The notes: generated from the letters alone by a model not told the origin. DNA of 64,000 bases from Scleromatobacter humisilvae (GCF_023231945.1 NZ_JAJLJH010000006.1:207734-271733), one strand, 5' to 3'; positions 53,225 through 62,846 are shown, numbered from the stretch's first letter. Numbers and translations are program-made.

Positions 53225-53786
53225 TCGGCGTGTACTTCACCTCGTTGCCGATCGCGAAGAAGTGCCCGCCGGCGATGTGGTGCAGCGAACGCAGCGAGTC
53301 GTCGACGCCGTCGAAGTGCCAGCGGCCGTCGCGGAACACGCGGTCGTCGGCCCAGGCCGCGACGACCTCGCCGAGGAACAGGTCGTAGGCCTGCTCGATG
53401 TGCGGCTCGGGCAGGCGCCTGCATTCCAGCCAGGCGATGCAGCCGTCGACCAGCGGCGCGCCGGTGGCGGGGCCGGGCTCGGCGGAGGCGAGGGCGGCCG
53501 TGAACTTCTCGCCGTCGCGGCCGCTGAAGCTGCCGACATGGTCGGTGAGCGCCGCGATCGCCACCGAGGGCACCCCGAGCACGAAAGTGCCGCCGGCCTC
53601 GATCAGCGTGCGGGTGAAGGTCTGCTTGTCGAGGACGACGGCGACCTTGGGCGGCGTGAAATCGAGCGGCATCGACCAGGCCGCCGCCATCACGTTGCGG
53701 CGGCCGTCGTGCTCGGCGCTCACGAGCACCGTCGGGCCGTGGTTGAGGAGTCGGGTGCAGCGATCGAGCGGGACGGGTTGGCGCAT
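53211..53786 (-). CDS. Flavin reductase-like (FMN-binding split barrel) protein
   Basis: A 191-residue protein of the flavin reductase-like domain family: CTRLLNHGPTVLVSAEHDGRRNVMAAAWSMPLDFTPPKVAVVLDKQTFT, TFVLGVPSVAIAALTDHVGSFSGRDGEKF, CIAWLECRRLPEPHIEQAYDLFLGEVVAAWAD and the C-terminal HHIAGGHFFAIG. Binds FMN; it may reduce flavin or act on an unknown substrate. The ATG at 53786 starts just before RQPVPLDRC. Convergent overlap of 14 bases with the SH3-domain gene. Confidence 0.87.
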   Translation of the reverse strand: MRQPVPLDRCTRLLNHGPTVLVSAEHDGRRNVMAAAWSMPLDFTPPKVAVVLDKQTFTRTLIEAGGTFVLGVPSVAIAALTDHVGSFSGRDGEKFTAALASAEPGPATGAPLVDGCIAWLECRRLPEPHIEQAYDLFLGEVVAAWADDRVFRDGRWHFDGVDDSLRSLHHIAGGHFFAIGNEVKYTPISED

Positions 53787-53932
53787 GCGGCGATTCTCGC
53801 CTGACCGATGTTGACGGAATTTGAATGGGGCCTTCGAGTCCGCTGCACGGATGGGGGAGGAGCCGCGGCGAAGATGACGTGTCCGCGCCGCATCGACGTC
53901 GCCTTCACCGACCAACCTCCCAGGATCCAGAC

Positions 53933-54526
53933 ATGACCCAAGCCCTCAACGACGCCGCCCTGAAGCAGCTGTTCCTCGACGCCCGCACCTTCAACAAGTT
54001 CCAGCCGCGCCCCATCGACGACGCGACGCTGCACTCGCTGGTCGACCTGATGAAGTGGGGCCCGACCTCGATGAACTCGCAGCCGGGCCGCATCGTCTTC
54101 GTGCGCAGCGCCGAGGCCAAGGAAAAGCTCAAGGGCGCGCTGATGGGCGGCAACGTCGACAAGACGATGGTCGCGCCGGTCACGGCGATCGTCGCCTACG
54201 ACACCGAGTTCCACGAGCACCTGCCCACGCAGTTCCCGGCGATGCCGGGCGCGCGCGACATGTTCCACGGCAACGCGCCGTTCATCGAGAACACGGCTTT
54301 TCGCAACAGCACCTTGCAGGGCGCCTACCTGATCATCGCCGCCCGCGCGCTGGGCATCGACTCGGGCGCGATGAGCGGTTTCAACAACGCCGCCGTCGAC
54401 GCCGCCTTCTTCCCGGACGGCAAGTGGAAGTCCAACTTCCTGATCAACCTGGGTTACGGCGACGCCACCGGCAACTGGCCGCGCGGCCCGCGCCTGCCGT
54501 TCCACACGATGGCGCGCATCGACTGA
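53933..54526 (+). CDS. Nitroreductase-family protein, RutE/HadB-like malonic semialdehyde reductase
   Basis: A 197-residue flavoprotein. [41 protein letters not shown] at the N terminus and [36 protein letters not shown] further on are the RutE signature. RutE reduces malonic semialdehyde in pyrimidine degradation; HadB-like relatives are also close. No other rut gene is in the window, so the role is open. Start at 53933. Terminator follows. Confidence 0.87.
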   Translation: MTQALNDAALKQLFLDARTFNKFQPRPIDDATLHSLVDLMKWGPTSMNSQPGRIVFVRSAEAKEKLKGALMGGNVDKTMVAPVTAIVAYDTEFHEHLPTQFPAMPGARDMFHGNAPFIENTAFRNSTLQGAYLIIAARALGIDSGAMSGFNNAAVDAAFFPDGKWKSNFLINLGYGDATGNWPRGPRLPFHTMARID

Positions 54527-54551
54527 CGCCCCGCGTTCGCCGACATCGGGA

Positions 54552-54574
54552 GGGCCGCCGCGTGCGGCCCTTTT
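54552..54574 (+). terminator. Intrinsic terminator
   Basis: Stem GGGCCGC / GCGGCCC with loop CGCGT, followed immediately by TTTT. It lies 26 bases after the RutE-like stop on the same strand. Confidence 0.8.
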
Positions 54575-54719
54575 GCGTCGGGGGGCCCCCCGATTCACCA
54601 GCCGGACCGTTGCGCAACACGGCACTTTCACACGTCCGATGTAGCCATTGGCGAGCTTCTCCCGCTACATTCACCCGTCCCCTCGATGGGAAGAAAAATG
54701 GTGACGGCTGGGAGGCCGC

Positions 54720-56858
54720 TTGAACGACGTCGCACGACTTTTCCTCGAGACCTACGCGCGTGGCGGCGAGGCGGATGGCGGCTGGAAGTTCGGCAAGGCC
54801 TTGCTGCAGGCGCAGCTGGACTACTCGGAAGAGAGCCTGGAACGCATCGACCTGCTGCTCAAGGCGATCCGCGACCGGACCCGGCCGGTGCACGAGGCGT
54901 TCATCGCCGATCCCGCCGGGCGCAACTTCCTCTCGCTGCTGGCCTTCTACCTGATGGCCGTGCTCTCGCGCCGCACCGGCGCCGAGATCGAGTGGCACGA
55001 CACCCGTTCGGCCCAGAAGGCCACCGCCGACTGGGCCAGCATCGCCGACACCCCGTTCACGCGCCTGGTGGCGCTGGCGCCCGACCAGGGCCTGCTGTTC
55101 CTGCCGCTGGTCTGGCTGCACGACCGCCTGTTCGGGCTGGGGCTGGGGCAATACGACAAGGCGTCCGACTACCTGCTCAGCGTCGCCAACGAGCTCGAAT
55201 ACGACCTGCCGATGGCCTGGTGGAACGCGGCGCGCCTGGTGGGCGTCACGGCCTCGACGATGATGGCCGCCGTGGCCGAGGGCCGGCCCGCGCTGCCGCA
55301 GATCGCCTGGCACCACCCGCGCGGCCAGCGCACCAACATCGTCACGCTGCCCTACGAAGGCGAGGACGCCGCCGCGCGCGGCGAGGCGGCGCTGGCCGAC
55401 AACCGCGAGGGCGCGGCCTGGAAGACCTTCGTCTACAACACATGGATCAATGCGTCGGGCGCGCGCGTGCCGGCGATCTCGGTGACCGTGCAGACCTATG
55501 GGCCGTCGCCGTTGCGGCTGCGCATGGCCTTCCGCTACCGTCCCGCCGCCGACGGCCGCCCGCTCGCGATCCTCGACCCGTCGGTGTGGGAGTTCAACGT
55601 GCCGGAGGAGACCTTCCTGCGCCTGAATGCCGCCGTCAAGCGGGGCGCCCAGGGCGTGCGATGGCCGGCGGGCAAGTCCTGGCTCGACCACTACGAAGGC
55701 CGGCGCGACGTGCCCTCGCTGCTGCCGGCCGCCGTGCACGTGCCGCCGTCGTATGCGACCGGCGAGCAGATGCGCATCGGCGACGCCGTGCTGACCGACG
55801 GCGGGCTGCTGCCGGGCCGGGTCGTGCAGTTGGTGCCGGGCTCCGACGGCCACATGGCCTGCGTCTTCAAGGACGCGCGCGGCCAACGGCGCACCGCCAC
55901 GGCCACGCAGGTGCGCGAGGGCGTGCTGTTCGTCTCGCGCAGCCCGGCCGACCACCTGCAGGAGTGCGTCTCCTGGCTGGAGCAGCGGATCAAGCAGGCG
56001 CCGCGTGGGCGCGCCGATCCGAACGCGCTGACGAGCCCCGCGCACGCCTGCGTCGCGCTCGCCGGACTGCTGTGGCAAGGCCTGGGCGTCGCGAAGAACC
56101 CGGCGACCGCCCGGCAGCTCTGGCAGGCCGCGGCCGACGCCGGCAATGCCGCCGCCGAACTCGCGCTGGCAGCGATCCATCTCGAGGGCGACACGGTCAG
56201 GCAGGATGTCGCCAAGGGCCTGCAGCTGCTGCGCAGCGCGGTCGCCAAGGGCCACGCGCCGGCGCTCGCGCGCCTGGGCCAGGAGTTCGAGACGGGCCTG
56301 CGCGTGCCGGGCGACACCGCGCAGGCCGTGAGCCTGCTCACGCGCGCGTCGGAGGCCGGCAACGCCCATGGCACGTATCGGCTGGCCTGGATGCACCGCA
56401 TCGGCAAGGGCGTCCGGCACGACATGGCGCGCTGCATCGCGCTGATCACGCAGGCCGCGGGCGGCGGCTACGCGCAGGCGCAGTACGAGCTGGCGATGCA
56501 TTGCAGCACCGGCGACGGCGTGCCGCACGACGACGAGCGCGCCGTCTGGTGGCTTGAGCGCGCGGTGCAGAACGACCACGGCGAGGCGATGATCATGCTC
56601 GCCGGCAAGTACGAACGCGGCCGCGGCGTGCCGCAGGATCTCGCCAAGGCCGTGACGCTGTATCGCCAGGCCGCCGACAAGAAGATCCCGGCTGCCTGGT
56701 ACCACCTCGGCCAGATGACCGCCGACGGCCGCGGCCTCGAGCGCGACCTGCGCGAGGCGATGCGCCTGATGACGCTGGCCGCGCACGACGGCGTCGGCGA
56801 CGCGAAGGAACAGCTCGAGGACCTCGAGCTGGCGATGACGCGCGAGAACCGCGGCTAG
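54720..56858 (+). CDS. Sel1-repeat protein with unrecognised N-terminal domain
   Basis: A 712-residue soluble protein. The C-terminal part from about residue 435 is a chain of Sel1-like helical repeats, with units such as GVAKNPATARQLWQAAADAGNAAAELALA, GLRVPGDTAQAVSLLTRASEAGNAHGTYRLA and GVPHDDERAVWWLERAVQNDHGEAMIMLA; these mediate protein contacts. The first 430 residues are not assigned. The start is TTG at 54720, preceded by GGAGG; no ATG in frame precedes the conserved start. A stand-alone gene between the nitroreductase and a membrane protein. Function unknown. Confidence 0.82.
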   Translation: MNDVARLFLETYARGGEADGGWKFGKALLQAQLDYSEESLERIDLLLKAIRDRTRPVHEAFIADPAGRNFLSLLAFYLMAVLSRRTGAEIEWHDTRSAQKATADWASIADTPFTRLVALAPDQGLLFLPLVWLHDRLFGLGLGQYDKASDYLLSVANELEYDLPMAWWNAARLVGVTASTMMAAVAEGRPALPQIAWHHPRGQRTNIVTLPYEGEDAAARGEAALADNREGAAWKTFVYNTWINASGARVPAISVTVQTYGPSPLRLRMAFRYRPAADGRPLAILDPSVWEFNVPEETFLRLNAAVKRGAQGVRWPAGKSWLDHYEGRRDVPSLLPAAVHVPPSYATGEQMRIGDAVLTDGGLLPGRVVQLVPGSDGHMACVFKDARGQRRTATATQVREGVLFVSRSPADHLQECVSWLEQRIKQAPRGRADPNALTSPAHACVALAGLLWQGLGVAKNPATARQLWQAAADAGNAAAELALAAIHLEGDTVRQDVAKGLQLLRSAVAKGHAPALARLGQEFETGLRVPGDTAQAVSLLTRASEAGNAHGTYRLAWMHRIGKGVRHDMARCIALITQAAGGGYAQAQYELAMHCSTGDGVPHDDERAVWWLERAVQNDHGEAMIMLAGKYERGRGVPQDLAKAVTLYRQAADKKIPAAWYHLGQMTADGRGLERDLREAMRLMTLAAHDGVGDAKEQLEDLELAMTRENRG

Positions 56859-56912
56859 GCGAACGTCCCCGACGTCGTCGCAGTCGCCCGGACTTCAACG
56901 GGAGGACGATGC

Positions 56913-57734
56913 ATGAAGCTGATCAATCGAGCCAGTTCCTGCGTGCTGTTCGCGCTGCCCTTCGTGGCCTTCGGCCTGGGCGCGCGACCGCTGCACGGGC
57001 TGCCGGGCCGCGAGATCATCGGCCTCGTCGTCTTCGTCCTGGCGCTGGCATGTGCCTGGCGGCTGGCCGGCCCCGCGCTCGCCAACGGCGCCTCGCCATC
57101 GCGCACGCTCGCCGCATCCGGCGGGTTGCTGCTTGCGCCGTGGGTGCTGATCGCGCTGCTGTGGACGGGCCTGGGCGCGCCGTTCCAGGCCAGCACGCTG
57201 GAGAACCAGCATCGCTACGCCTTGCTGATGGTCGATGCGCTGCTGGTGGGCGGCGGGTTCATGACGCTGCGCGACGCGTTGCGCGAGCGCGGCGAACGCT
57301 TCTGGAGCGCGCTCGGATTCGCGGCGGCCGTTCCTGCCGGCCTGCTCTACCTGGCCTGCATCGCCATCACGTTCGCGCAGGCGACGCAGGTGCTCGGCGG
57401 CGACCACACGCCCGTTCCACCGCTCTTCAGCCACCTCTACGACGTTCTGGAGTTCTTCGCCTGCTGCCTCACGTACCTTGCGACGGCGCTGATGTCGACC
57501 GCCATGGCCGCGACGGCGTTGCAGCGGCGGCTGGGCGCGCGCATCGTCGCCGTGCTGTGCCTGTTGATCCTCGTGCTGCTGGTCCTGGGCGGCATCGAGT
57601 ACCCGACCATCTCGGGACAGACCGCGCCCTGGTACACGCAGCCGGCCGTCATCGTGCGCATCCCCGCGATCCCGTGGGTGCTGCCCGGCCTGCTCGGCGT
57701 CGTGCTCCTGCGGGCCGCGGGCCGGACGGAGTGA
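56913..57734 (+). CDS. Integral membrane protein of unknown function
   Basis: A 273-residue protein with about seven hydrophobic segments (for example 10-25, 36-55, 70-90, 103-120, 133-155, 180-200, 210-228). A ribosome site GGGAGGA precedes the ATG. It follows the Sel1 gene after 54 bases and may be co-transcribed. No motif for transport or enzyme function seen, no family assigned. Convergent with the next gene, four bases apart. Confidence 0.78.
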   Translation: MKLINRASSCVLFALPFVAFGLGARPLHGLPGREIIGLVVFVLALACAWRLAGPALANGASPSRTLAASGGLLLAPWVLIALLWTGLGAPFQASTLENQHRYALLMVDALLVGGGFMTLRDALRERGERFWSALGFAAAVPAGLLYLACIAITFAQATQVLGGDHTPVPPLFSHLYDVLEFFACCLTYLATALMSTAMAATALQRRLGARIVAVLCLLILVLLVLGGIEYPTISGQTAPWYTQPAVIVRIPAIPWVLPGLLGVVLLRAAGRTE

Positions 57735-57738
57735 GGCG

Positions 57739-58785
57739 TCAGGCGGCCATCGCCTGCTTGGCCTCGACCTCGCCGTGGCGCACCACGTAGAGACCGGGCA
57801 TCGGTTCGCGCGTCAGGCGTTCCACCAGCGTCTCGGCGAGCGGCGCGTCCACCAGCGCTGCGAAGCGCCCCCAGCGACGCATCACCACGTCGTCGCCCCA
57901 GGCGGTGGCGAGCGCGTCGCGCATCTCGGCCTTGGCCGATCCGTGGCCCTGGCGCAGCGCCTGCGCGAGCAGCGAGTTGAAGAACAGGTTGAACTCGTTG
58001 CGCAGCGCGACCGGCAGCGATTCGGCGATGCCCCGCGCGCGCTGGCCCCAGCCGGCGACAGCCAGCTGCAGCGTCAGCACGGCCTGCAGCTCCTGGATCG
58101 GGTTGACGAGGCGGATGCGGTTGGGCGGCAGCACGTGCAGCGGGATGCGCGCGGCCTCGTCGTGCGGCAGCGGCGTGGCGAGCGACTTCAGCGCCACGAT
58201 GCGGCGCCAGTGGCGCAGCGGCAGGCCGTCGACGAGGATCTCGGGCTCGGCCTCGGCGCGCGCCAGGCAGTCCCTGGCCATCGCCCAGTCGATCGTCGTC
58301 CAGCGCTCGGCGATCGTCGGGCTCAGCAGCACGAGGTTGCCGGCGACCCAGCCGCGCTGCAGGTCGATGGGCACCACGCAGGCGTCGTCCTGCAGCGCGC
58401 GGCCGGTGACCGGGCAGTGCGTCGCGACTTCCAGCGAGCGCAGCACCTGCGGCGTGATCTGGTGGTCGTCGAAGGCCTCGCCGCGCTGCCAGGCCGCCAG
58501 GCGCAGCGCGAGCCAGCGCGTGACCGCCAGCGTCGCCGGACGCGTGCGTCGCGCCATCGCGCGGCGGCCGCGCTCCCAGCCTTCGCGGATCGGATGGCCC
58601 GGCCACAGGCAGGGCGCCGGCGGCACCATGCCATAGCGCGCGAACTCGAAGCCGATCGCGTCGCCGGGATCGACGTCGTTGGCCGGCGCGACGTCACGAA
58701 CCGGCGCCTTCGCGGCAACGAGGCGCGTTGCGGCGATGTCGGCGCGCTTGCCCTTGGGGGCGAAGTTGAAGGTGGCCTGGTTCAT
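57739..58785 (-). CDS. Protein of unknown function, divergent from WYL regulator
   Basis: A 348-residue soluble protein starting MNQATFNFAPKGKRADI, with LAVTRWLALRLAAWQRGEAFDDHQITPQVLRSLEVATHCPVTGRAL and a middle part with conserved-looking WVAGNLVLLSPTIAERWTTIDW and EFNLFFNSLLAQALRQGHGSAKAEMRDAL. CPVTG-x23-C-type spacing of Cys is not obviously zinc-binding. No family recognised. It shares an 85-base divergent region with the WYL-domain gene, so it may be that regulator's target. Confidence 0.72.
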   Translation of the reverse strand: MNQATFNFAPKGKRADIAATRLVAAKAPVRDVAPANDVDPGDAIGFEFARYGMVPPAPCLWPGHPIREGWERGRRAMARRTRPATLAVTRWLALRLAAWQRGEAFDDHQITPQVLRSLEVATHCPVTGRALQDDACVVPIDLQRGWVAGNLVLLSPTIAERWTTIDWAMARDCLARAEAEPEILVDGLPLRHWRRIVALKSLATPLPHDEAARIPLHVLPPNRIRLVNPIQELQAVLTLQLAVAGWGQRARGIAESLPVALRNEFNLFFNSLLAQALRQGHGSAKAEMRDALATAWGDDVVMRRWGRFAALVDAPLAETLVERLTREPMPGLYVVRHGEVEAKQAMAA

Positions 58786-58835
58786 GGTGACGTCCTCGTT
58801 CTGATCGGAGAGTGAGGGCAGTTTGCGATCTCACA

Positions 58836-58852
58836 AGCTCACACGATGAGCT
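58836..58852. promoter_or_regulatory. Candidate operator between divergent genes
   Basis: Inverted repeat AGCTCA-CACGA-TGAGCT. Further GTGAG/CTCAC elements at 58812-58816 and 58830-58834 repeat half of the motif. Located 18 bases before the WYL gene and 50 from the other gene. Short arms make this only suggestive. Confidence 0.4.
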
Positions 58853-58870
58853 AGGGCAAAATAGGGGCCC

Positions 58871-59896
58871 ATGGACAGGACAGAACGTTTCTACCGGATC
58901 GAATTGCTGATCAAGCGGCAGGCCGGCGTCAGCTTCGACCAGCTGCTTTCCGAGCTCGAGGTGTCGCCCGCGACGCTCAAGCGCGACCTGCAATACCTGC
59001 GCGACCGCATGGACGCGCCCATCGTCTACGCCCGGGACGAGAACGTCTATCGCTTCGCCGATGCCGCGGCCGCCGCGGTCGACGGCGGGACGTCCACGCG
59101 CGCGGTCGTCGCCAAGAAGCACGAGCTGCCCGGCGTCTGGTTCAGCGAAAAGGAACTTCACGCACTCTTGACGATGCATCAACTGATCGCCGGCCTCGAC
59201 GACGGCGGCGTGCTGGGCCGCCACCTGCAGCCGCTGCTGGACAAGCTGCACGGCATGCTGGGCGCCAGCGGCGACGAGGCGCAGGCGCTGATGCGCCGCG
59301 TGCGCATCGTCAACCCGGCCAAGCGCGCCGTCACGAGCCGCTGGTTCGAGGAGGCCGTCAGCGCGGTGCTGAGCCGGCGGCGGCTCCTGATCAGCTACTA
59401 CACGCGCAGCAAGCGCAGCGAATCCGAGCGCGTGCTGTCGCCGCAGCGGCTGCTGCACTACCGCAACACGTGGTACCTCGACGCGTGGTGCCACGCGAGC
59501 GAGGGCCTGCGCCGCTTCGCGCTCGATGCGGTGCGATCGGCCAAGGTGCTGGACGAGCCGGCACGCGAACTGCCGATGCCGGAGGTCGAAAAGGCGCTCG
59601 ACCAGGGCTACGGCATCTTCGGCGGCGCGCAGCTGCGCTGGGCCACGCTGCACTTCAGCGCCCAGGCCGCGCAGTGGGTCGCGCAGGAGGAATGGCATCC
59701 GCAGCAGCAGCTGAAGCCCCAGGCCGATGGCTCGCTGCGCATGCGCATCCCGTATTCCGATTCCACCGAGCTCGTGATGGACGTGCTGCGCCACGGCCCC
59801 AACGTGCAGGTGCTGTCGCCGCCGGAACTCGTCGCCGAGGTTCGCGATCAACTGCAGGCGACGCTGGCGTCGTATGCGGAGAACGAAGCGGCATGA
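58871..59896 (+). CDS. WYL-domain transcriptional regulator
   Basis: A 341-residue regulator. N-terminal HTH about 5-60 (RFYRIELLIKRQAGVSFDQLLSELEVSPATLKRDLQYLRDRM), then the WYL domain (about 140-240) with RLLISYYTRSKRSESERVLSPQRLLHYRNTWYLDAWCHASEGLRRFALDAV, which contains the family's W-Y-L triad, and a WCX extension to the end. WYL domains sense nucleic-acid or nucleotide ligands in several systems. Coupled by an ATGA overlap to greB. It could regulate itself and the divergent gene. Confidence 0.9.
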   Translation: MDRTERFYRIELLIKRQAGVSFDQLLSELEVSPATLKRDLQYLRDRMDAPIVYARDENVYRFADAAAAAVDGGTSTRAVVAKKHELPGVWFSEKELHALLTMHQLIAGLDDGGVLGRHLQPLLDKLHGMLGASGDEAQALMRRVRIVNPAKRAVTSRWFEEAVSAVLSRRRLLISYYTRSKRSESERVLSPQRLLHYRNTWYLDAWCHASEGLRRFALDAVRSAKVLDEPARELPMPEVEKALDQGYGIFGGAQLRWATLHFSAQAAQWVAQEEWHPQQQLKPQADGSLRMRIPYSDSTELVMDVLRHGPNVQVLSPPELVAEVRDQLQATLASYAENEAA

Positions 59897-60456
59897 ACAA
59901 GGCCTTCACCAAGGAATCCGACAGCGAGGACGACGACGACGGCCCGTCGCTGCCCGCGCTGCCGGCCGGCGGCAAGAACTACATCACGCCGCAGGGCCAC
60001 GACCGCCTGCGCGCCGAACTGCTGCAGCTGATCGACGAGGAGCGGCCGAAGATCGTCGAGATCGTGCACTGGGCCGCGTCCAACGGCGACCGCAGCGAGA
60101 ACGGCGACTACATCTATGGCAAGAAGCGGCTGCGCGAGATCGACCGCCGCATCCGCTTCCTGATCAAGCGGCTCGACATCGCCGTCGTCGCCGACCCCTC
60201 CGCGCACCACGGCAGCGACCAGGTCTTCTTCGGCGCCACCGTCACCTACGCCAACGACGACGGCGACGAGCGCACCGTCACGATCAAGGGCATCGACGAG
60301 GTCGATTCGCTACAGGGCGAGGTCAGCTGGGTGTCGCCGATCGCGCGTACGCTGCTGAAGGCGCGCGAAGGCGACACGCTGCAGCTCGTGACGCCGGTGG
60401 GCGTCGAGACGATCGAGGTGATCTCGGTGAGCTATCCCGCGCCCGCCGCGCAATGA
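59893..60456 (+). CDS. greB: Transcription elongation factor GreB
   Basis: A 187-residue Gre factor that rescues backtracked RNA polymerase by stimulating transcript cleavage. The N-terminal coiled coil carries KNYITPQGHDRLRAELLQLIDEERPKIVEIVHWAASNGDRSENGDYIYGKKRLREIDRRIRFLIKRLD, including the acidic tip residues in GDRSENGDY, and the C-terminal FKBP-like domain follows (VFFGATVTYANDDGDERTVTIKG, SPIARTLLKAREGD). ATG overlaps the WYL stop. GreB rather than GreA by the YGKKRLREIDRR helix and by an N-terminal acidic extension. Confidence 0.94.
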   Translation: MNKAFTKESDSEDDDDGPSLPALPAGGKNYITPQGHDRLRAELLQLIDEERPKIVEIVHWAASNGDRSENGDYIYGKKRLREIDRRIRFLIKRLDIAVVADPSAHHGSDQVFFGATVTYANDDGDERTVTIKGIDEVDSLQGEVSWVSPIARTLLKAREGDTLQLVTPVGVETIEVISVSYPAPAAQ

Positions 60457-60481
60457 ACTGAATTTCCTGAGACTGCAACGA

Positions 60482-61279
60482 ATGAAGGCTTCCTCCCTGA
60501 TCGCGGGCGCGATCCTCGCGGCTTGCGCGCTGCTCGCGCCCGTCTCGCAGGCCGCGCCGTCGGACGCGCCCGCCAAGGCCATTCCCATGTATGGCGTCCA
60601 GGTCGTGCGCACCACGCCGCACGACATCAACGCCTTCACCGAAGGCTTCTTCTTCCTCAACGGCTATTTCTACGAAAGCACGGGCCTGGACGGCCATTCG
60701 ACCGTGCGCAAGGTCAAGCCCGAGACGGGCCAGGTGGTGCAGCGCGCGAACCTGCCGCCCGAGATGTTCGGCGAGGGCATCGCGCCCTGGCACGGCCGGC
60801 TGGTCGGCCTCACCTGGAAGAGCCAGGTCGGCTACGTGCTCGACCTCGACAGCTTCAACACCCTGGGCAAGTTCGGCTATCCGGGCGAGGGCTGGGGCTT
60901 GACGCACAACGACACCGAAATCGTGATGAGCGACGGCACCGCCGACATCCGCTTCCTCAATCCGGACACGCTGATCGAGACGCACCGCATCCACGTCACC
61001 GCGCAAGGCAAGCCGGTCGACCAGCTCAACGAGCTCGAGTGGGTCGAGGGTGAGATCTACGCGAACATCTGGCAGACCGACCGCATCGCGCGCATCGATC
61101 CCAAGACCGGCGAGGTCGTCGGATGGATCGACTGCAAGGGCCTGCTGGCGATGAAGGACTACATCCCCGAGCACACGGACGTGCTCAACGGCATCGCCTA
61201 CGACGCCGCCACCAAGCGGCTGTGGCTCACCGGCAAGTTCTGGCCCAAGGTGTTCGAGGTCAGGCTCGTCAAGCGCTGA
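60482..61279 (+). CDS. Glutaminyl-peptide cyclotransferase, plant/bacterial type
   Basis: A 265-residue exported protein (signal peptide to about Ala25) of the five-bladed propeller QC family (papaya type): HDINAFTEGFFFLNGYFYESTGLDGHSTVRKVKPETGQV, GEGWGLTHNDTEIVMSDGT, LNELEWVEGEIYANIWQTDRIARIDPKTGEVVGWIDC and DVLNGIAYDAATKRLWLTGKFWPKVFEV. Forms pyroglutamate at N-terminal Gln of exported peptides. ATG at 60482; 25 bases after greB, so possibly co-transcribed. Confidence 0.92.
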   Translation: MKASSLIAGAILAACALLAPVSQAAPSDAPAKAIPMYGVQVVRTTPHDINAFTEGFFFLNGYFYESTGLDGHSTVRKVKPETGQVVQRANLPPEMFGEGIAPWHGRLVGLTWKSQVGYVLDLDSFNTLGKFGYPGEGWGLTHNDTEIVMSDGTADIRFLNPDTLIETHRIHVTAQGKPVDQLNELEWVEGEIYANIWQTDRIARIDPKTGEVVGWIDCKGLLAMKDYIPEHTDVLNGIAYDAATKRLWLTGKFWPKVFEVRLVKR

Positions 61280-61415
61280 TCCTGCGTCCGCGGCCTCGGT
61301 GCCGCCCTTCGTGCCCACCATTTCACCGCTCGTCACCGGCTCCGGGCTTTCCGCCTTGCGCGGATCCGGCACCTGGACGACAGTCCCGCATCCTTTTCCC
61401 GCAGAGCATTGCAAC

Positions 61416-62846
61416 GTGTCCGCTATCGCCCCCCATACCGCCCAACCGTACTCGAAAGACGAGTTCTCGCGTGACGACACCGCGTTCCTCGGCCACCCCG
61501 CGGGGCTCGGCTGGCTGTCGTTCTGCGAGCTCTGGGAGCGGTTCTCGTACTACGGGATGCAGATCCTGCTGGGCCTGTACCTCACCAAGTACCTGTTCCT
61601 GCCCGAGCACATCGGCAGCGTGATGGGCATCAACGTGGTGCGCGTGGCCGTCGAGGCCGTCACCGGGCCGCGCACGCCGCTGCAGCTGGGCCTGTTCATC
61701 TCCGGGCTGTATGCAGGCCTGGTCTACCTGACCCCGATCTTCGGCGGCCTGATCGCCGACCGCCTGCTGGGCCGCACCAAGACCATCGTCATGGGCGCCA
61801 GCCTGATGGCGCTGGGCCACTTCCTGATGGCGTTCGAGTCCAGCTTCCTGTTGGCGATCGCCTGCCTGCTCGTCGGCGTGGGCTGCTTCAAGGGCAACAT
61901 CGCGGCGCAGGTCGGCGCGTTGTACGCACCCGGCGACAAGCGCAATGCGACGGCGTTCCAGATCTTCCTGATGTCGGTGCAGATCGCCGTCATCGGCGCG
62001 CCGCTGGTGTGCGGCACGCTCGGCGAGAAAGTCGGCTTCCACTGGGGCTTCGGCGCCGCAGGCGTGGGCATGCTGATCGGCCTGGTGACCTACCTCGTCG
62101 GCCGCGGCTGGCTGCCGCCCGAGCCCAAGCTCGAGAAGGGCCACGCCACCGTCGAACAGCCGCCGCTGACGCGCACCGAGTGGGGCCGCCTGTGGCTGCT
62201 GATCGGCCTGCTGCCGCTGCTGATGCTGTCCATCGTCGGCAACCAGCAGTTCAACATCGGCTTCACCGTCTGGTCGGACAAGCACATGGACCTGATGATG
62301 TTCGGCTGGCAGGTGCCGGTCACATGGCTGCAGGGCGTCGACGCCTTCGTCAGCAGCGGCACGATGCTGATGTCGATCGCGTTCTGGAGCTGGTACAGCA
62401 AGCGCCGCAACGAGCCCGACGAGCTGATGAAGATGGCCATCGGCTCGATGATCGCGGCCGGCGGCCCGGCGCTGATGGCCATCGCCGGCCAGATCGTCGA
62501 CACCACGCACGGCAAGGTCGGCCCGATCTGGACGCTGGCCTACACTGTCGTCAACGACATCGGCTTCGCCAACGTGCTGGCCGTGGGCCTGGCGCTGTAT
62601 TCGCGCGTCGCGCCCCGGCAGATCGTCGGACTTGTGATCGGCATCTACTACCTGCACCTGTTCGTCGCCAACACCTTCGTCGGCTGGCTGGGCGGCTTCA
62701 TGGACATCATGTCCAACCGCGATTTCTGGGCGCTGCACGCGCTGCTCGTCGTTGCGGCCGGCGTGCTGCTGCTCGTCGCGCGTGCGATGTTCGGGCGCCT
62801 GCTGTCGGCCGAGACGATGAACGCGGAGCGCGACGCGGCGGGCTGA
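61416..62846 (+). CDS. POT-family peptide transporter
   Basis: Proton-coupled oligopeptide transporter of about 476 residues. The family E-x-x-E-R-F-x-Y-Y motif is seen in ELWERFSYYGMQILLGLYL, and the second signature region in LIADRLLGRTKTIVMGA and LLVGVGCFKGNIAAQVGALY. Fourteen hydrophobic segments are expected. GTG at 61416 gives the usual start; the longer frame back to 61299 adds a sequence without ribosome site. Imports di- and tripeptides. Follows the QC gene after 136 bases. Confidence 0.9.
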   Translation: MSAIAPHTAQPYSKDEFSRDDTAFLGHPAGLGWLSFCELWERFSYYGMQILLGLYLTKYLFLPEHIGSVMGINVVRVAVEAVTGPRTPLQLGLFISGLYAGLVYLTPIFGGLIADRLLGRTKTIVMGASLMALGHFLMAFESSFLLAIACLLVGVGCFKGNIAAQVGALYAPGDKRNATAFQIFLMSVQIAVIGAPLVCGTLGEKVGFHWGFGAAGVGMLIGLVTYLVGRGWLPPEPKLEKGHATVEQPPLTRTEWGRLWLLIGLLPLLMLSIVGNQQFNIGFTVWSDKHMDLMMFGWQVPVTWLQGVDAFVSSGTMLMSIAFWSWYSKRRNEPDELMKMAIGSMIAAGGPALMAIAGQIVDTTHGKVGPIWTLAYTVVNDIGFANVLAVGLALYSRVAPRQIVGLVIGIYYLHLFVANTFVGWLGGFMDIMSNRDFWALHALLVVAAGVLLLVARAMFGRLLSAETMNAERDAAG

